In this document: one piece after another, positions 1 to 11,450 of the stretch | Position numbering within the stretch: position 1 is the stretch's first letter | How the letters are laid out: each line of letters opens with the position of its first letter | Source of the DNA: Camarhynchus parvulus | Taxonomy: Eukaryota > Chordata > Aves > Passeriformes > Thraupidae | Length of the DNA stretch: 64,000 bases | Assembly (NCBI RefSeq): GCF_901933205.1 | Contig: NC_044600.1 | Location: forward strand, 7,044,501 to 7,108,500 | Reading direction: 5' to 3' | Program-made: the position numbers and the translations under genes | The notes under the pieces: generated by a model | Told to the model about the DNA's origin: nothing | Seen by the model: only the letters and a program-made list of their open reading frames with translations | Databases searched by the model: none

Positions 1-3000
1 GGAGTTCAAAAAGCTTTAATTTTCAAAGGTTGAAGTGGCCTCCTGCATTCTCCTGTTGTCATCTGAGATGCTGCTGTCCCTCCTGGGAGAGATTTGCTCA
101 AACAAAGGTGGCAGCACAGAAATTGGCTTGGGAATTGTTGGGATTTCTCTGTGCTGTGGTGAGGAGGAGGAGTGCCCGTGTGAAGCTGGCGGCAGATAAG
201 GCTGGTGTTCACAGCTGCCCCAAGGAGAGCGGGCAAGATAGGGCATTCTGGAGAGGGGGAGAAGGAGGAATTCCTAATTTTGTGATATCCTTATCTTAAT
301 CCTTTCTCCTCTCTCTTCCTCCCCCCTTCTCTCCTTGCCCACGGTAGGTCTGAGCCTCGCCTTTTCCACAAACACTGGCAGGCTGCTGTTTCCAGGCCCG
401 GGAATACATTGGGAGTCTGTTTCAGCAGCGGGATGGGTTTTTGGACGTAGGTAGTGTTGTGCTAGCAGAACACAGTGCAGTGCTTGTGTGAGCTGGGTGG
501 CTTCTGCAACGGATACCTGGCTGTTGGAAAAGTAACACTTGGTGGGAGCAGCAGTCAAGGGCTTAAAAGCACGTTTTGCAGGTTAGAAAATCTTATTTAC
601 CAACTCGGCTGTGGTCTTAGCTCTGAGGTGTTTTGTCCAAGGGGAGATAAAGTAGGGAGGTGGGAGATGAAGGAGATGGTTCTGAACATCACTGGAGCAC
701 AGGCTGTGCTCCTGTCCCAGTGCTGCTGCTCCCTGGGAGGAGGCAGTGACCCCACTACTGGGCTCTCTGGGCAAATATCCTGCCCTGTGCTTGGGTTGGT
801 GCCTCTTGCCTCTCCAGGCACCATCCCTGTTTTTTTTTTTCATTTCAGGGGATTGAATCTGGAGCTGTGCCTCTAGCTGGAGGAAGGATTTTCACTGACA
901 CCCTCCCTCTGTATGGTGGCCCAGTTTTAGGGAGTTTCAAAGGTCCCGGGCAAGTTGTACCTTGGTTTTTTGGCACTGGACATCCCCTGCCTCCTGTTGT
1001 GCTGCTTATTTGCCTTTCTCCGTGTTTTGCTTCAGCCTTGACCATGTGCATTTCTGGAGGTTTGTCTTGTTTACATGAACAGTTCTCGGAAAGTTCAGCT
1101 GAAAAGCAGCTTTTTTTCCCTGGGAACAGCCAGGAACCACTAGTGTGTGATCTTTGTGTATAAAGTTGCCTTTCTCTGATTATAAACAGTGGCCCTAGGA
1201 TGGATGTGTGGTGGGCCTGTTTAGATTTAAACCTGACCCACCTCCTTGTTTTCAGCGCTGGCATCCCCTTTGAGCTACGTGTTCTTTCCTGCCTTCTGCA
1301 GTAACACGTGGTGTGAGGTTTTTAACCTTTAAATTGGAAAGTCCTATTAAATTGTGGTGTCCTGCTCTAGGCAGCAGTGTATGATTTTTTAAATTTCTTT
1401 TTTTTGCCAATGCAATATCAGATTCACAGATTGCTCATTAATTTCCCATGCCTTTCTTCTGATGGCCTGGCAAGCCAAGATAGCCTGATAGTCACAGAGA
1501 GCCTATTGCATGTCCCAGTTAGCCCCTGGGAGCTCTGACAGAGGGAAGGGATGAGCTGGGAAGCACAGATCTGTGCCTTGGTCCAGCATCTGCAGTGGAA
1601 GAGCTGCTGCAAGATCAAGTTCTGCTGGCTATCCCTCCCAGAGCCCTTCATCTGAGCTTGTTTCCCCAACCCTGCTTTGCATCAGATTGATGTGAGCTAA
1701 TTATTTCTGAAACCCCTTTAATTGGTGGCTCTTTCTGGTCCAGCTGTTCGTACAGTCATGAGCAGCAGAGTGAAGACCTGGGGCAGAGCAGCATCACCTT
1801 TCTTCCCAGGAAGGCAAGCTGGATCAAGGGGCTGACAGCAATCCCTGGGGTCACTGATGAAGCAAGAAAGGCCTTTGTGTGGCTTTGTGGGCAAAGCTGG
1901 AAAATGCAGCATTCCAGAAGCTTGCTGCTTTACTGAGTGTTCTTAGTGTGCAGCTGTGTACTGAGATGTAGCAAGGGCTCCTCAGAATTGAGTTGTGGCT
2001 GTGATGCTCTGGAGAGACATTTCTGGGGTGATGGCAGTTCCAGACTCCTGGAAAGCTGCTCTGCAGTGGAGCTGCTCAGCTGGAATATTTGGCCCCAAAC
2101 TGCTCATTGTTGAAGGGACATTGCCCATGTCTGGGCTGAGAAGGTCATCCTGTGCTGAGCTAAATTGGGGAGAAAACCAGGGAGCTGGAACTGTGGAGCA
2201 GCTCTGCCTTCCCTCTGGTGCCAAAACAGTCTCCGTGTTGCTATGAAAATGTCTTGTGGAAAACTTTCCACTTAGAACTGAAGTCTCATTTATGTCTGCC
2301 CAGGACCTGCTCTTGGACTGAGTTTTATTTTCTAAGCAAATGAGACTTTCTGGTCCTTGAGGCGGTGGAAATAACTGCTCCACCAACTTGCAGCCCACCC
2401 GGCCTCGGGGGCCTGGGAGCCGGGGGGGGTTTGGCAGAGGAGATGGTTTGTTCAGCAGGAGCAGTGCAGGGCCTGAGTGGGGCAGTAGGCAGCACAGCTC
2501 TCTCAAACTTACTTTGTGGGCCTAAAACTTGGTTTTCAGGGGACCACAGCTCCCCATATTGCAACCTTCAGAGTACTGCTGTGCCCCCACAGACCCCTCC
2601 AGTCGCCCCCAGACTGTAGACTACAAACTGAATATAAAATACTTAATAGGAGCCAAACTGCCTTGAGAAATGTGTGGATGCAAAATTAATTCGAAAAATC
2701 TGGCCTTTTGTGTATTTTCTTTCTGGAACCTCTTAACCTGCTCTAAGTTCTTATATTATCTGCACTGTTACTCTGCTTGGCATGCTCAGGCTCTGCAGGC
2801 AGGAGAAGGACTTATTAATGTGGGTTTTTACATAGATAAATGTGGTTGTGAAGTACTATTGACACATGGAAATGTTGGTGGATGTGTGGAGAAGGATCAG
2901 CTGCTTTGTGATAGCTCTGTGCCAGTTCCCTCGTTCGAATATAGTTACGAAACCCAGTTGTAGCAAAGCTTGTTGTAAAAAAAAAAAGGCATATTTCTGT

Positions 3001-4770
3001 GGCTTAAAAAGAAGAAAAATCAAACCCAAAACCACACACACCCCTCCTTAGTAAAAGTTTTGCGCACATAGGAAACAAAGGCATCGGCATTTGCTTGTCA
3101 GAGCTAATAAAGTTTGCTTGGATCTTAATTTTTCTGCTTGATTTCACAAAGTAATTGAAACTTCCTTTTTGCTGCAAGCCCTTTTTCCCCCTTCTTTTCC
3201 CTCTTTTTTGAAAATATTCTTAAAAGAACATCTTTTGGTCAGTGAGTTGATGGAATTTTGCTCAGGAGGCAGGCGTACTTTGAGCGTACTTTGCAACTGG
3301 TCAGTCAAAGCTTATAGGACAAATTACTTGTGTCTGCAAGTCATTCCTCCAAGTTGAAAACCACCTAGACCAAATAAACCTTGAACTACAGGTTTTATAG
3401 GCGCTTTTGAGCGTGTAAGTGAGGCTTTTCTAATCGCAGTGATCTGATAAAACCTTAAAAACCAGGGTTCCCATAAAGAAAATAGTTCCACTTGAGGTGA
3501 TAAAAGCCACATCTGGTAAGCTTTGCTCGCTACCTCCTGATGACCTGTGAAACAGCAAATACTGCAGAGGAACAGTCGCCAAACTACTGGTGCCATAGCC
3601 TTGTCATGGAGGGGATGCACCAAAAAAAAGCTGATTTGAGAGCAAAACCACCAGCCTTTGAAGAAGGAGCCTCTTCTGGCTCATCCTCTAGCTCACATTT
3701 GATATTCCAGGATTTGATATTCCACGGTGCCTTGCTGCTTGCCTCCCGGCTGGCACGGCACAGGGAGATTCAGAGGTTAGGATAAGGAGGGGCCTGTGTA
3801 ATTGAAAGCAAACAAACAGCTAAGACAAAGAAAGAAACATGAAACAGCAAACCCAAAGCCACAAATAGAAAACAGACTTTCCAGATTGATTAGTTCAAAT
3901 TTGTTTATTTGAAGTCCCAAAAGTTCGCCTTGTCACTCTTTTGAGGTGTCTCTCCAATTTGGCAATATGTTGACCATGTGTTTGCAGATCAGTTTTTCAC
4001 AAGAAAGACCCTGGTTTTCGGTGTGTTGGTGTTGCCTTAAACTTTGAATTGAAAGGAGGGTTGCAAGCTCCAAAGACTGATTTGTAATAGTGACATTCAG
4101 GTGCTACTTTTGAGGTCATTACATTCTGTTAAACTTTTGTTTCATGGAGAATTTTGCTTGGGCACATATTTAGTGGTAAGATGTGCTGCTGATTTCCCAG
4201 GTTTTTTTCCCAGTTTTAGGAAGACTGATGCGCTTACTGGCTTTGGAAATCAGTGGAGACCTGAAAAAGTCTGTTTACTTTTGTTTTTCAGAGTGTTTTG
4301 GACAGAGAGGTGCTTCCTATCTTCAGTAACGGATCAACAGTGTAGCTGTAATATATATATATTTTATGGATTTGGCTTAAACACCCTCAAGTCCCCAGAC
4401 AGAGGAATTACAGCTCCAGCCTATTAACTGTTGGCCATTAATGAATCAGGTCTAAATGCCTTGATTGTGCCTGAGATTTCTAAGCTGAGTCTTTGCATAA
4501 CATTAGCATGGCAGGAATGCCTCCCAAGGACAAACAAGAACTTCCCAGGCCTTCCCCTGCCTCTCCAGGAAGGAATAAGTACATTTTGGGTTGCACTGAT
4601 ACCATCTCGTGCCTTGGTGCTATCAAAGGGGGTGGAAGCTCCCCGCTGCTCTGGTAGCCTGGCTCTGATGTTCTTCCACATCCAGGCACATTGCTTATCT
4701 TTAACCAAGGCTTGGATAAACTTCCAAAACAAATGACCAGTAGTCCAACTCGGTCTGCTTTGGCGTAGCT

Positions 4771-4989
4771 TTTCTTGAGTGACTCAAACGTTATAAATAT
4801 GAAAGTAGCTCGACTTCAAACACCGCTTTTGGACCGGGTTTTTGGAGCTGTCTCCTAAAGCAGCAAAGGGGAACCTTTCCTTGAAGAAAATCTTTGTTTT
4901 TTCTCCTATTTAAGCCCCCTCGCTCCCCGGCTTCTCTTTTCATCCGCACCCTTTGTTCACGTCTGCCTTCCTGATTAAGAACTAATCAG
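4771..4989. promoter_or_regulatory. Promoter-like motif cluster before the CpG island
   Basis: Three motifs precede the CpG island. A 13-bp inverted repeat TTGAGT-G-ACTCAA at 4775-4787 contains the AP-1 consensus TGACTCA. A TATA-like TATTTAAG sits at 4907-4914. A perfect inverted pair CTGATTA-5 bp-TAATCAG lies at 4971-4989 (TAATC homeodomain-type cores), with a further GATTAG at about 5000. Spacing and content suit a regulated promoter or enhancer. Function is inferred only. Confidence 0.4.
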
Positions 4990-4994
4990 CGAAG

Positions 4995-5125
4995 ATAGAT
5001 TAGTCCGGAGCGGAGCGGCCCTCGGGAGCCGCCGAGCCCCGGCGGGTCAGGAGCCGGGAGGCACCGCGGGGTCACCGGCACCGCCGCGGAAGAGGCCGGG
5101 GGCGGCCGCCCGGGCCGCGCTCCAG
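4995..5125. promoter_or_regulatory. Small dense CpG island
   Basis: About 22 CpG dinucleotides by eye in some 130 bp, in a region otherwise nearly free of CpG. No GPC4 exon 1 coding sequence is found in it on either strand. A possible splice donor CAG|GTAGGG lies at 5275-5283, so 4.93-5.28 kb could be an untranslated first exon of an alternative GPC4 transcript or a noncoding RNA. It could equally be an enhancer CpG island. Confidence 0.5.
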
Positions 5126-6569
5126 TGCACGGAGGAATGCGGTAACAGGATTTAAAGGAAACGTACAGAACTAACGAGGATTAAGGCTAATTGTCCTACG
5201 AGGGGCGGTAGGATGTGGCCGTGCGGGGAGCGGCTCTGTTCTGTGAGGGGGGAAGGCTGGGAGTTAGGAGGGCTCAGGTAGGGTTTTGGTTGGTTTAGTT
5301 GCTGCGTGGAGGAATTGGAAAATAAAAAAAGTTGAGTTCTCCCTTAAAGACTTCAAGGCTGCTGGAGCAAGTATTTCTGCAGTTGGTGGGAAGCAGCCTC
5401 GCTGTTTTTGCTGGCTTTGCTCAGCTCTTGCTCTGTGCACGGAGCTGATGTCCCCTGAGTGTCCCCCTGGGGCTGGCAGGAGGCTCCTGCTGAAGGACTC
5501 TGCATGCTGTCGGTTTGTTTTGAATGCTGTTGGAGGTGTTTGGAGGACCCTGCCTCCCCTCGTAGGTCAGGCTGGTTATCAGGTCTTGCAGAAAGGCCAC
5601 GGGTATCTCCGAGCTTGAATAAGGGGGGATTTAAGAAGCAAAAGCCCTCAGGCTTGGTCCTTAGCAAGCCACAGAGTGTGAAATGCTGTCTGGAGCCAAC
5701 CATCCATCATCAAGTGGTACTAGAGGGCAGCCAGACCAAAAAGAGTAATTAACATCGTATTTCTGTGCTTCGGGGAAGATCTGTCCCTGCCAGGAAGAAA
5801 GTGAAGTTTGCATGTGTCCAAGCCAGAGGATGGAGAGATGGTGCTCTTCAAGGCTGCAGCACCCTCTGGGCAAACCCCTGTGTATCTGCCTTGTGCCAAG
5901 GGAGGGGATCAGAGTGGGGTCTGGGGGCACCAGGGGCCTGTGATTCTCAGCAGGTGTGATTGGACAAGTTGCCCAAGCAGAGTTGTTCTTCCTTGGGTTT
6001 TAGCTGTTCCTGATTGAAGCAGTCCAAAGCTCAGTTTTCTGTCCTGTACAGAGGTGCCTTTGGTGACACTGGGGGTGTGCAGAGACAGGGGAGGTGCCTG
6101 ATTTCCCAACTGTTAGATTAGAGCTGGACTTTGCCACACCTGAACCCTTAAACCTTGTCATCTTTTGTTTATATTTCCAGTTACCGCAAGCCCTAAGTCC
6201 TGACTCCAAAAGCCCCAAGCAGGCAATACTCTTGCAAATAGAGAAAATAGGTTTTCCCTCCAAAGAGAGAAAAAATATCTGTCTCTGGGGCACAGTGCCG
6301 CCCTCAAAGCAGCCTTGCCACCTCCTCCTTTGCTGTCACACACACACACATGCTGCTTCAAGATATGCTTTCTTCCTGGCAGAAGCAGCAAACTTGAATT
6401 TTTAGTTGATGCCTTTTATCAGAGCTCTCTTTTTTCACTGGGTGGTCAGTGTTCTCTGCTTGCTTTAAAGCTATGCTGCTGTCGGCCTTGTGTTTATTTT
6501 ACTGGGGAGAATATTCCTGTGGAGATGGTCGCGTGCCAGGAAGGAAGGGATGTAAAACAGCATTGAGGT

Positions 6570-9500
6570 CCTGCTAACAATGGTGACACATCCACCAAGG
6601 GCAGCAGAGTTAGAATCCTATGCTCACATCCTGAAAATGATGCAGAGCTGCTGGCACCCTCTGATCAGAGCAGGGCAAACCAGGCTGGCACATCTGGGGC
6701 TGTACTTCCCCCAGTGTTCCTGATTGCACGGTGTTAAAACCCTCCCAAACCTTTACTTCAGCTACACACTTCCAGGAGGAGCACTCTGTGCAGCAGCCTC
6801 CCTACATCTGTCACCAGACACAAAATAACATACCCCATTTTCCAATGTGAATTATTTCCCATTACCGTTCTAAAGGCTCATGCAACCAGAGTCCGCTTTG
6901 CTTTCTTCCCTCCTCAGAGCATTAGTAACTCTGCTGGGATCTCACACCTGAAAAGCACCAAAAGAGTGAGCACGCCCCGTGTTCCCTAACTCATTCTCAC
7001 CATGAAGGCTAACAGCCAGCACCACTCTCCACCCAGGCATGGGGCTCCAGCCCTGTCAGAGTCACAGAAGATCTTGGTCCTGGATTCAACCATCATGGAT
7101 TCTCATCCCCACCTGAACCTTTTTTCCCCAACCACACAGGATTTTTTAGCAAGGAGATGTCTTCACCGTGTAGTCAGCTCCCAAATCTGACCGGTAGGTT
7201 ATGGGAGTACCACAGTTTAGCACCATGTGCCAGCATGCACCATATTTAACATCCCACCCAATTAGCAACTGTTTTATATAAATGGTTTATTTGCCTTATT
7301 AATGTTAAAGCCACTTGTTTCCCCTGCACTTCCACTTAGGTTATTAATCAATGTGCATTTCAGTTTTTTGCTGATTACTCCAATGGCACAAAAAAATTCC
7401 CCAGACTCACAGAGAAAGCTTATAATAGTGAAATGATTTTTTTTTTTTTTGCAAACTTGTCAAGCAGTCAAAATACACTCTTTGATACCCAAACCAAAGC
7501 CCTTTCACCTACGCTTAACAACAGAGAACTATTTTCAGTTGAGCTTTACTGCATCTGTTAACTCAGCTGCTAATCCATCTTGCAGGCACAGGAATGGCAG
7601 TGCACACAATACCTCAGTGACATACCTTCCTTCAACACAACAAATAATCCTAATTATTTCCATAGCGCGTACCTACAGTTACTTAAAATATCGTATACAA
7701 CCGAGGTCTGTCTGGCTTCTATTTTTCCATTTTGCTTTGTTGACAGCTTTGGGTTCCCAAATTTACTGCCAAGAGGGTCAGGGAGTGCAGAGAACAAGAG
7801 AGATTTATATCCATGTGTGTACATTAAGCCAAATGCACATTAAGAAACTTAATTTTCTACTGGAAAGAGCAACTTAGGACACAAAGAGGGCTCTTGCATC
7901 CACCCACCCAGGTCCAAATAACCACTGCAAAGCTCATCCTGGACCTGATGACAGAGGCAGTCCCTGAAGGACCAAGTCTGGGTAAATGCTGTCTGCTGAG
8001 GTCAACCAGAGTGATTTTGGAACATCCCTCCTGGGCAGGGATAGACCAGGAGAGCCGTTCCCACACTCCTAACCCAGCTCTTCAGCCCCAAACAAAACAC
8101 AAAGATCTGTCTCTGCTCTCCACAGCAGCCCAGAGAAGCATCATTGGTCAACTGAGATCCCCTCCTGCCCGGCTCTCAAATTGAGGTTGGGGCAATGGGA
8201 GAGGTTCAGGTGGAAGACCCCAAGGACCAAACCCAAAAACTCTTTACAGCACATCTGGGCTGGGGATTCTGCCTTTTGCAGATGATGTGTAAGCAAGGAG
8301 GATGCAGGATCTTGCCTTCAGTGAGGTTTAAAGAGTTCATTAGAAGCTAAAACCCAGCTCACCTGAGGAAAAATACCATCACTGCATCGTTTCCACAGCA
8401 CAGCCAACAATTTCCTACCCAACAGGGTGGCCCAATACTGCAAGGTTTTACACCCTGGAAAAATATGCCATGATAGAGCCTGCTTTCATTCCAACAAACA
8501 GGATATTGAGTCAATTAGTGGCATACCAAACACTAACCAGACAGATGAAGATAACACATTTCTGCAAACATCAAAAGAGAGAGAAACCACACAAAGACCT
8601 GAATATACAAATAAGGCGAGGGGGAAAAAAGAATATTAAAATATTACATAATTAAACTTATTATTTAAGCAAATCTGAAAAGGAAATAACTCTGGCTAAC
8701 TGGAGGATTCTCCCTGGCTCTAGCTAAGACAGAAACCTTCAATGGAAACGAAGAGTTGTTACTTAATTAAAAAAACAAAACCAAAAAACCCTCCATGCTA
8801 TCTCTGAGTGAGAACATAGGAAATGCAAATTCTCTTTATTATCACTAAATTCTTTAGGCATGAAATAGTTCTCATAACGTCTGCCTACACACACTAAGTG
8901 AGTGGTGTTATATGAGGGACAAGGTATGGTGAAAATTATTGTTCTTTTTTTCTCACCTCTCTAGTGGGGAGGTTGGATACTGATAATAGATCAACCCACC
9001 TCCAGGATGACTGAGCCCCTCTACCAGCTACCAAAGAACATGTAAAAAGCCCAATACCTGCTGTCAGTAACTCTTACCTAAGGGTAAAAGTCACAGGAAA
9101 AAGAAGTTGCGTACAGCCGCAGATTTCAAAATTCAACAGAGATTGGTCAGCAGATTATACTGGGGTAATCCAAAAAACCTCACCAGGTAGAATTTCATGC
9201 AATTAAAGGGGGGAAAAGGGGTGGAGGAGAAGAGAATCCATTTGGAACAGCAAATATACAGAATTACTGAAGTCTCAGGCACGAGGAACAGCAAATAGAA
9301 GAGATCTGGCTGGGAGACAGTCACTTTCGTTGTGAAACTTTTCTATTTTTTTTTCCCTCAAATCCCCCACTAAGAAGGCCAAACAAAGCCAAAAAACCTG
9401 CTTGTTTGTATTTATTTTTCCCCTAAAGCTTTTGGCTATTTGCAAAAAAAAAAAAAAAAACAAAGAACCAGCCTCTGACCAAAACTGATTCCATCACAAC

Positions 9501-11450
9501 CAATGTCATTTTTCCTTCTAAACATTTTCTCCCTCTACATTTGGCCCCTCTCCCTCTGCATGCCCCAGACCCTCCTCCAAGCACCTCCAGGGATGCTCAC
9601 ACCAGTCTGGGTGGCACCACGCGTGGGCAGGCGGGAAAAAGCAGGAATATGCCACTGGCAACCACTTTTCCAGTAATTTTTTCCTTTTCAAACACAGCTG
9701 ATTCCAGTGTCAATGCACAAAAACACATTTCAGAGCCACACAGTAGGCTCTTGTGGATGCACCCAGGCTCCCCTGTTTGTGCCAGCAGAGTGGTCATCTG
9801 CTGGCAAGTCCCAGACCTGGCAGTGGATGACCCTGGTGATTCTGAGGATCATCCTTTATGTGGAAAAATACCCCTAAAAATTACAAAAGCAACTCGGAGG
9901 GATGTAAGACATCCATGGTTTTGTGGAGGCCCTCGGTGAGACAGATCTCCTCAGCCAGGAGCTGCACTACCATGGGAAGCCACTGTTCTCCCAGCTGGTG
10001 GCACATTTCAAGGCAAGCAGCACTGTTCCAGGCTGTGGCTGTGTGTGAACATCCATCCATCCCCCTTTCCAATGTTATCAGCTATGCAGGGGCTCAACAG
10101 AAGTGAAGCTTTCCTGCTTGCACAAGCAAAACCACGACACAAGGCAGAGCTACCATTTCCATGAGTTCCACAGCAGTAAGAGCACTAAAGGCATGCAAAC
10201 TGGCAGCTGTGACCCAAGCAAAAGTTTTTTTGAAAACCCCAAAACCTAAAGATGTTTTTAATTCCTCAAATAAGAAACAAAGCTCGTGGAATTCAGCCAC
10301 AATTTCCTGTTTTCGACTTAAAATAAAATTAAAAAAAAATATCCCAGGCTTTATACAAACAATAACATAATCTATAAATTGGAACACAAGAGACATGTTA
10401 ATTAACTTCCAGAGAGATTAATTCCCTATTGCAGGATCCAAAAATAGGCACTGCAGAACCTGCTGCAATTCTGAGCCCAACTTTGCACAGCAGAGAAGGG
10501 GAAAAAAGAAAACAAGAAAGAAACAAACAAACCCAAACAAAAACACAAGACCGACTGCAAACAACTATATTAAAGGGCAGTGTATGAATAAATACAGAAA
10601 TATCTGGGAAGCAGCAGAGCGATGTTTTTCACTTGTAAGGACACGCTCCTTCACCCTGCCTTGAGTAGTTTTGGGCAGGGACAAGAGTAAGCTGGATGCA
10701 GGGGCTCAGCAGAGAGCCAGGACCAGCCAGGGCCACCCAAAAGTCTAAAGTGGCATGGACAGGAGGACTGCTTTTACTCCCCTTGCTTTGATAGCAAAAG
10801 CCATGTGAGTTCCTTGTTCCACACAGCTGCCAATGGCAGGGATCTCTTCCCTACAGCACAGGCAGCCTGGGATTCAGAGCAGAGCACCAACTCCTTATCT
10901 CCTTCCTCCTGGTGCCCTGCATGCTACCAGCCACCCACGCCACAGCACCCACTGACCCCAGGGGTCCCACTCAGGGAGGGAACAAAAGTGAGCCCAAGCT
11001 CCGCTCTGTTGTATTTACTGGGAAAGTCCTGAAAAAGGCAGGAATGATGCATCTGACTCCATGTTCTCAGAAGGCTAATTTATTATTTTCTGATACTATA
11101 TTATATTAAAGAATGCTATTCTATACTAAAGAATACAGAAAGGATACTTAATGCTAAAAAGATAATAATGAAAACTCATGGCTCTTTCCAGAGTCTCAAC
11201 ACAGCTTGGCCCTGATTGGCCAAAGAGTCAAAACAACTCACAGCAGAATCCAATGAAACAATCACCTGTGGGTAAACAATCTAAACACATTCCACATGAG
11301 CAAAAAAGAGGAGAAGAAAATGAGATAAGAATTGTTTTCCTTTTCTCTGAGGCTTCTCAGCTTCCCAGGAGAAAAATCCTGGGCGAAGGGATTTTTTCAG
11401 AGAATGTGAATGCCACACTGCACCAAGAAGAAGCACACAGCTTAGTGTAA
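6570..11450. other. Block of reversed strand composition
   Basis: Before about 6.57 kb and after about 11.45 kb the plus strand is visibly richer in T and G than in A and C. Inside this block A and C dominate, as if the segment were reverse-complemented. No coding exon is recognised. The block contains a minus-strand LTR at its right edge. It could be an inversion, a mis-oriented assembly piece or a minus-strand transcription unit. The estimate is by eye. Confidence 0.45.
11007..11417 (-). mobile_element. Solo LTR of a passerine-type endogenous retrovirus
   Basis: Read on the minus strand, it starts TGTGGCATTCACATTCTC at 11417 and ends in CA at 11007, the TG...CA termini of a retroviral LTR, about 411 bp long. 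Internal landmarks match an LTR I recall as very common in songbird genomes: a CCTGGGAAGCTGAGAAGCCTC-like segment, a GGCCAATCAGGGCCAAG segment with a CCAAT box, and an AT-rich stretch of TATA-type repeats. No internal retroviral genes flank it, hence solo. Matching target-site duplications are not evident. Family assignment is from memory. Confidence 0.72.

Noticed and set aside
4985..5160. CpG island as the coding exon 1 of GPC4.
   Set aside because: Neither strand has a start codon followed by a signal peptide and the KSCSEV-like start of the core; the ATG near 5135 meets a stop two codons later.
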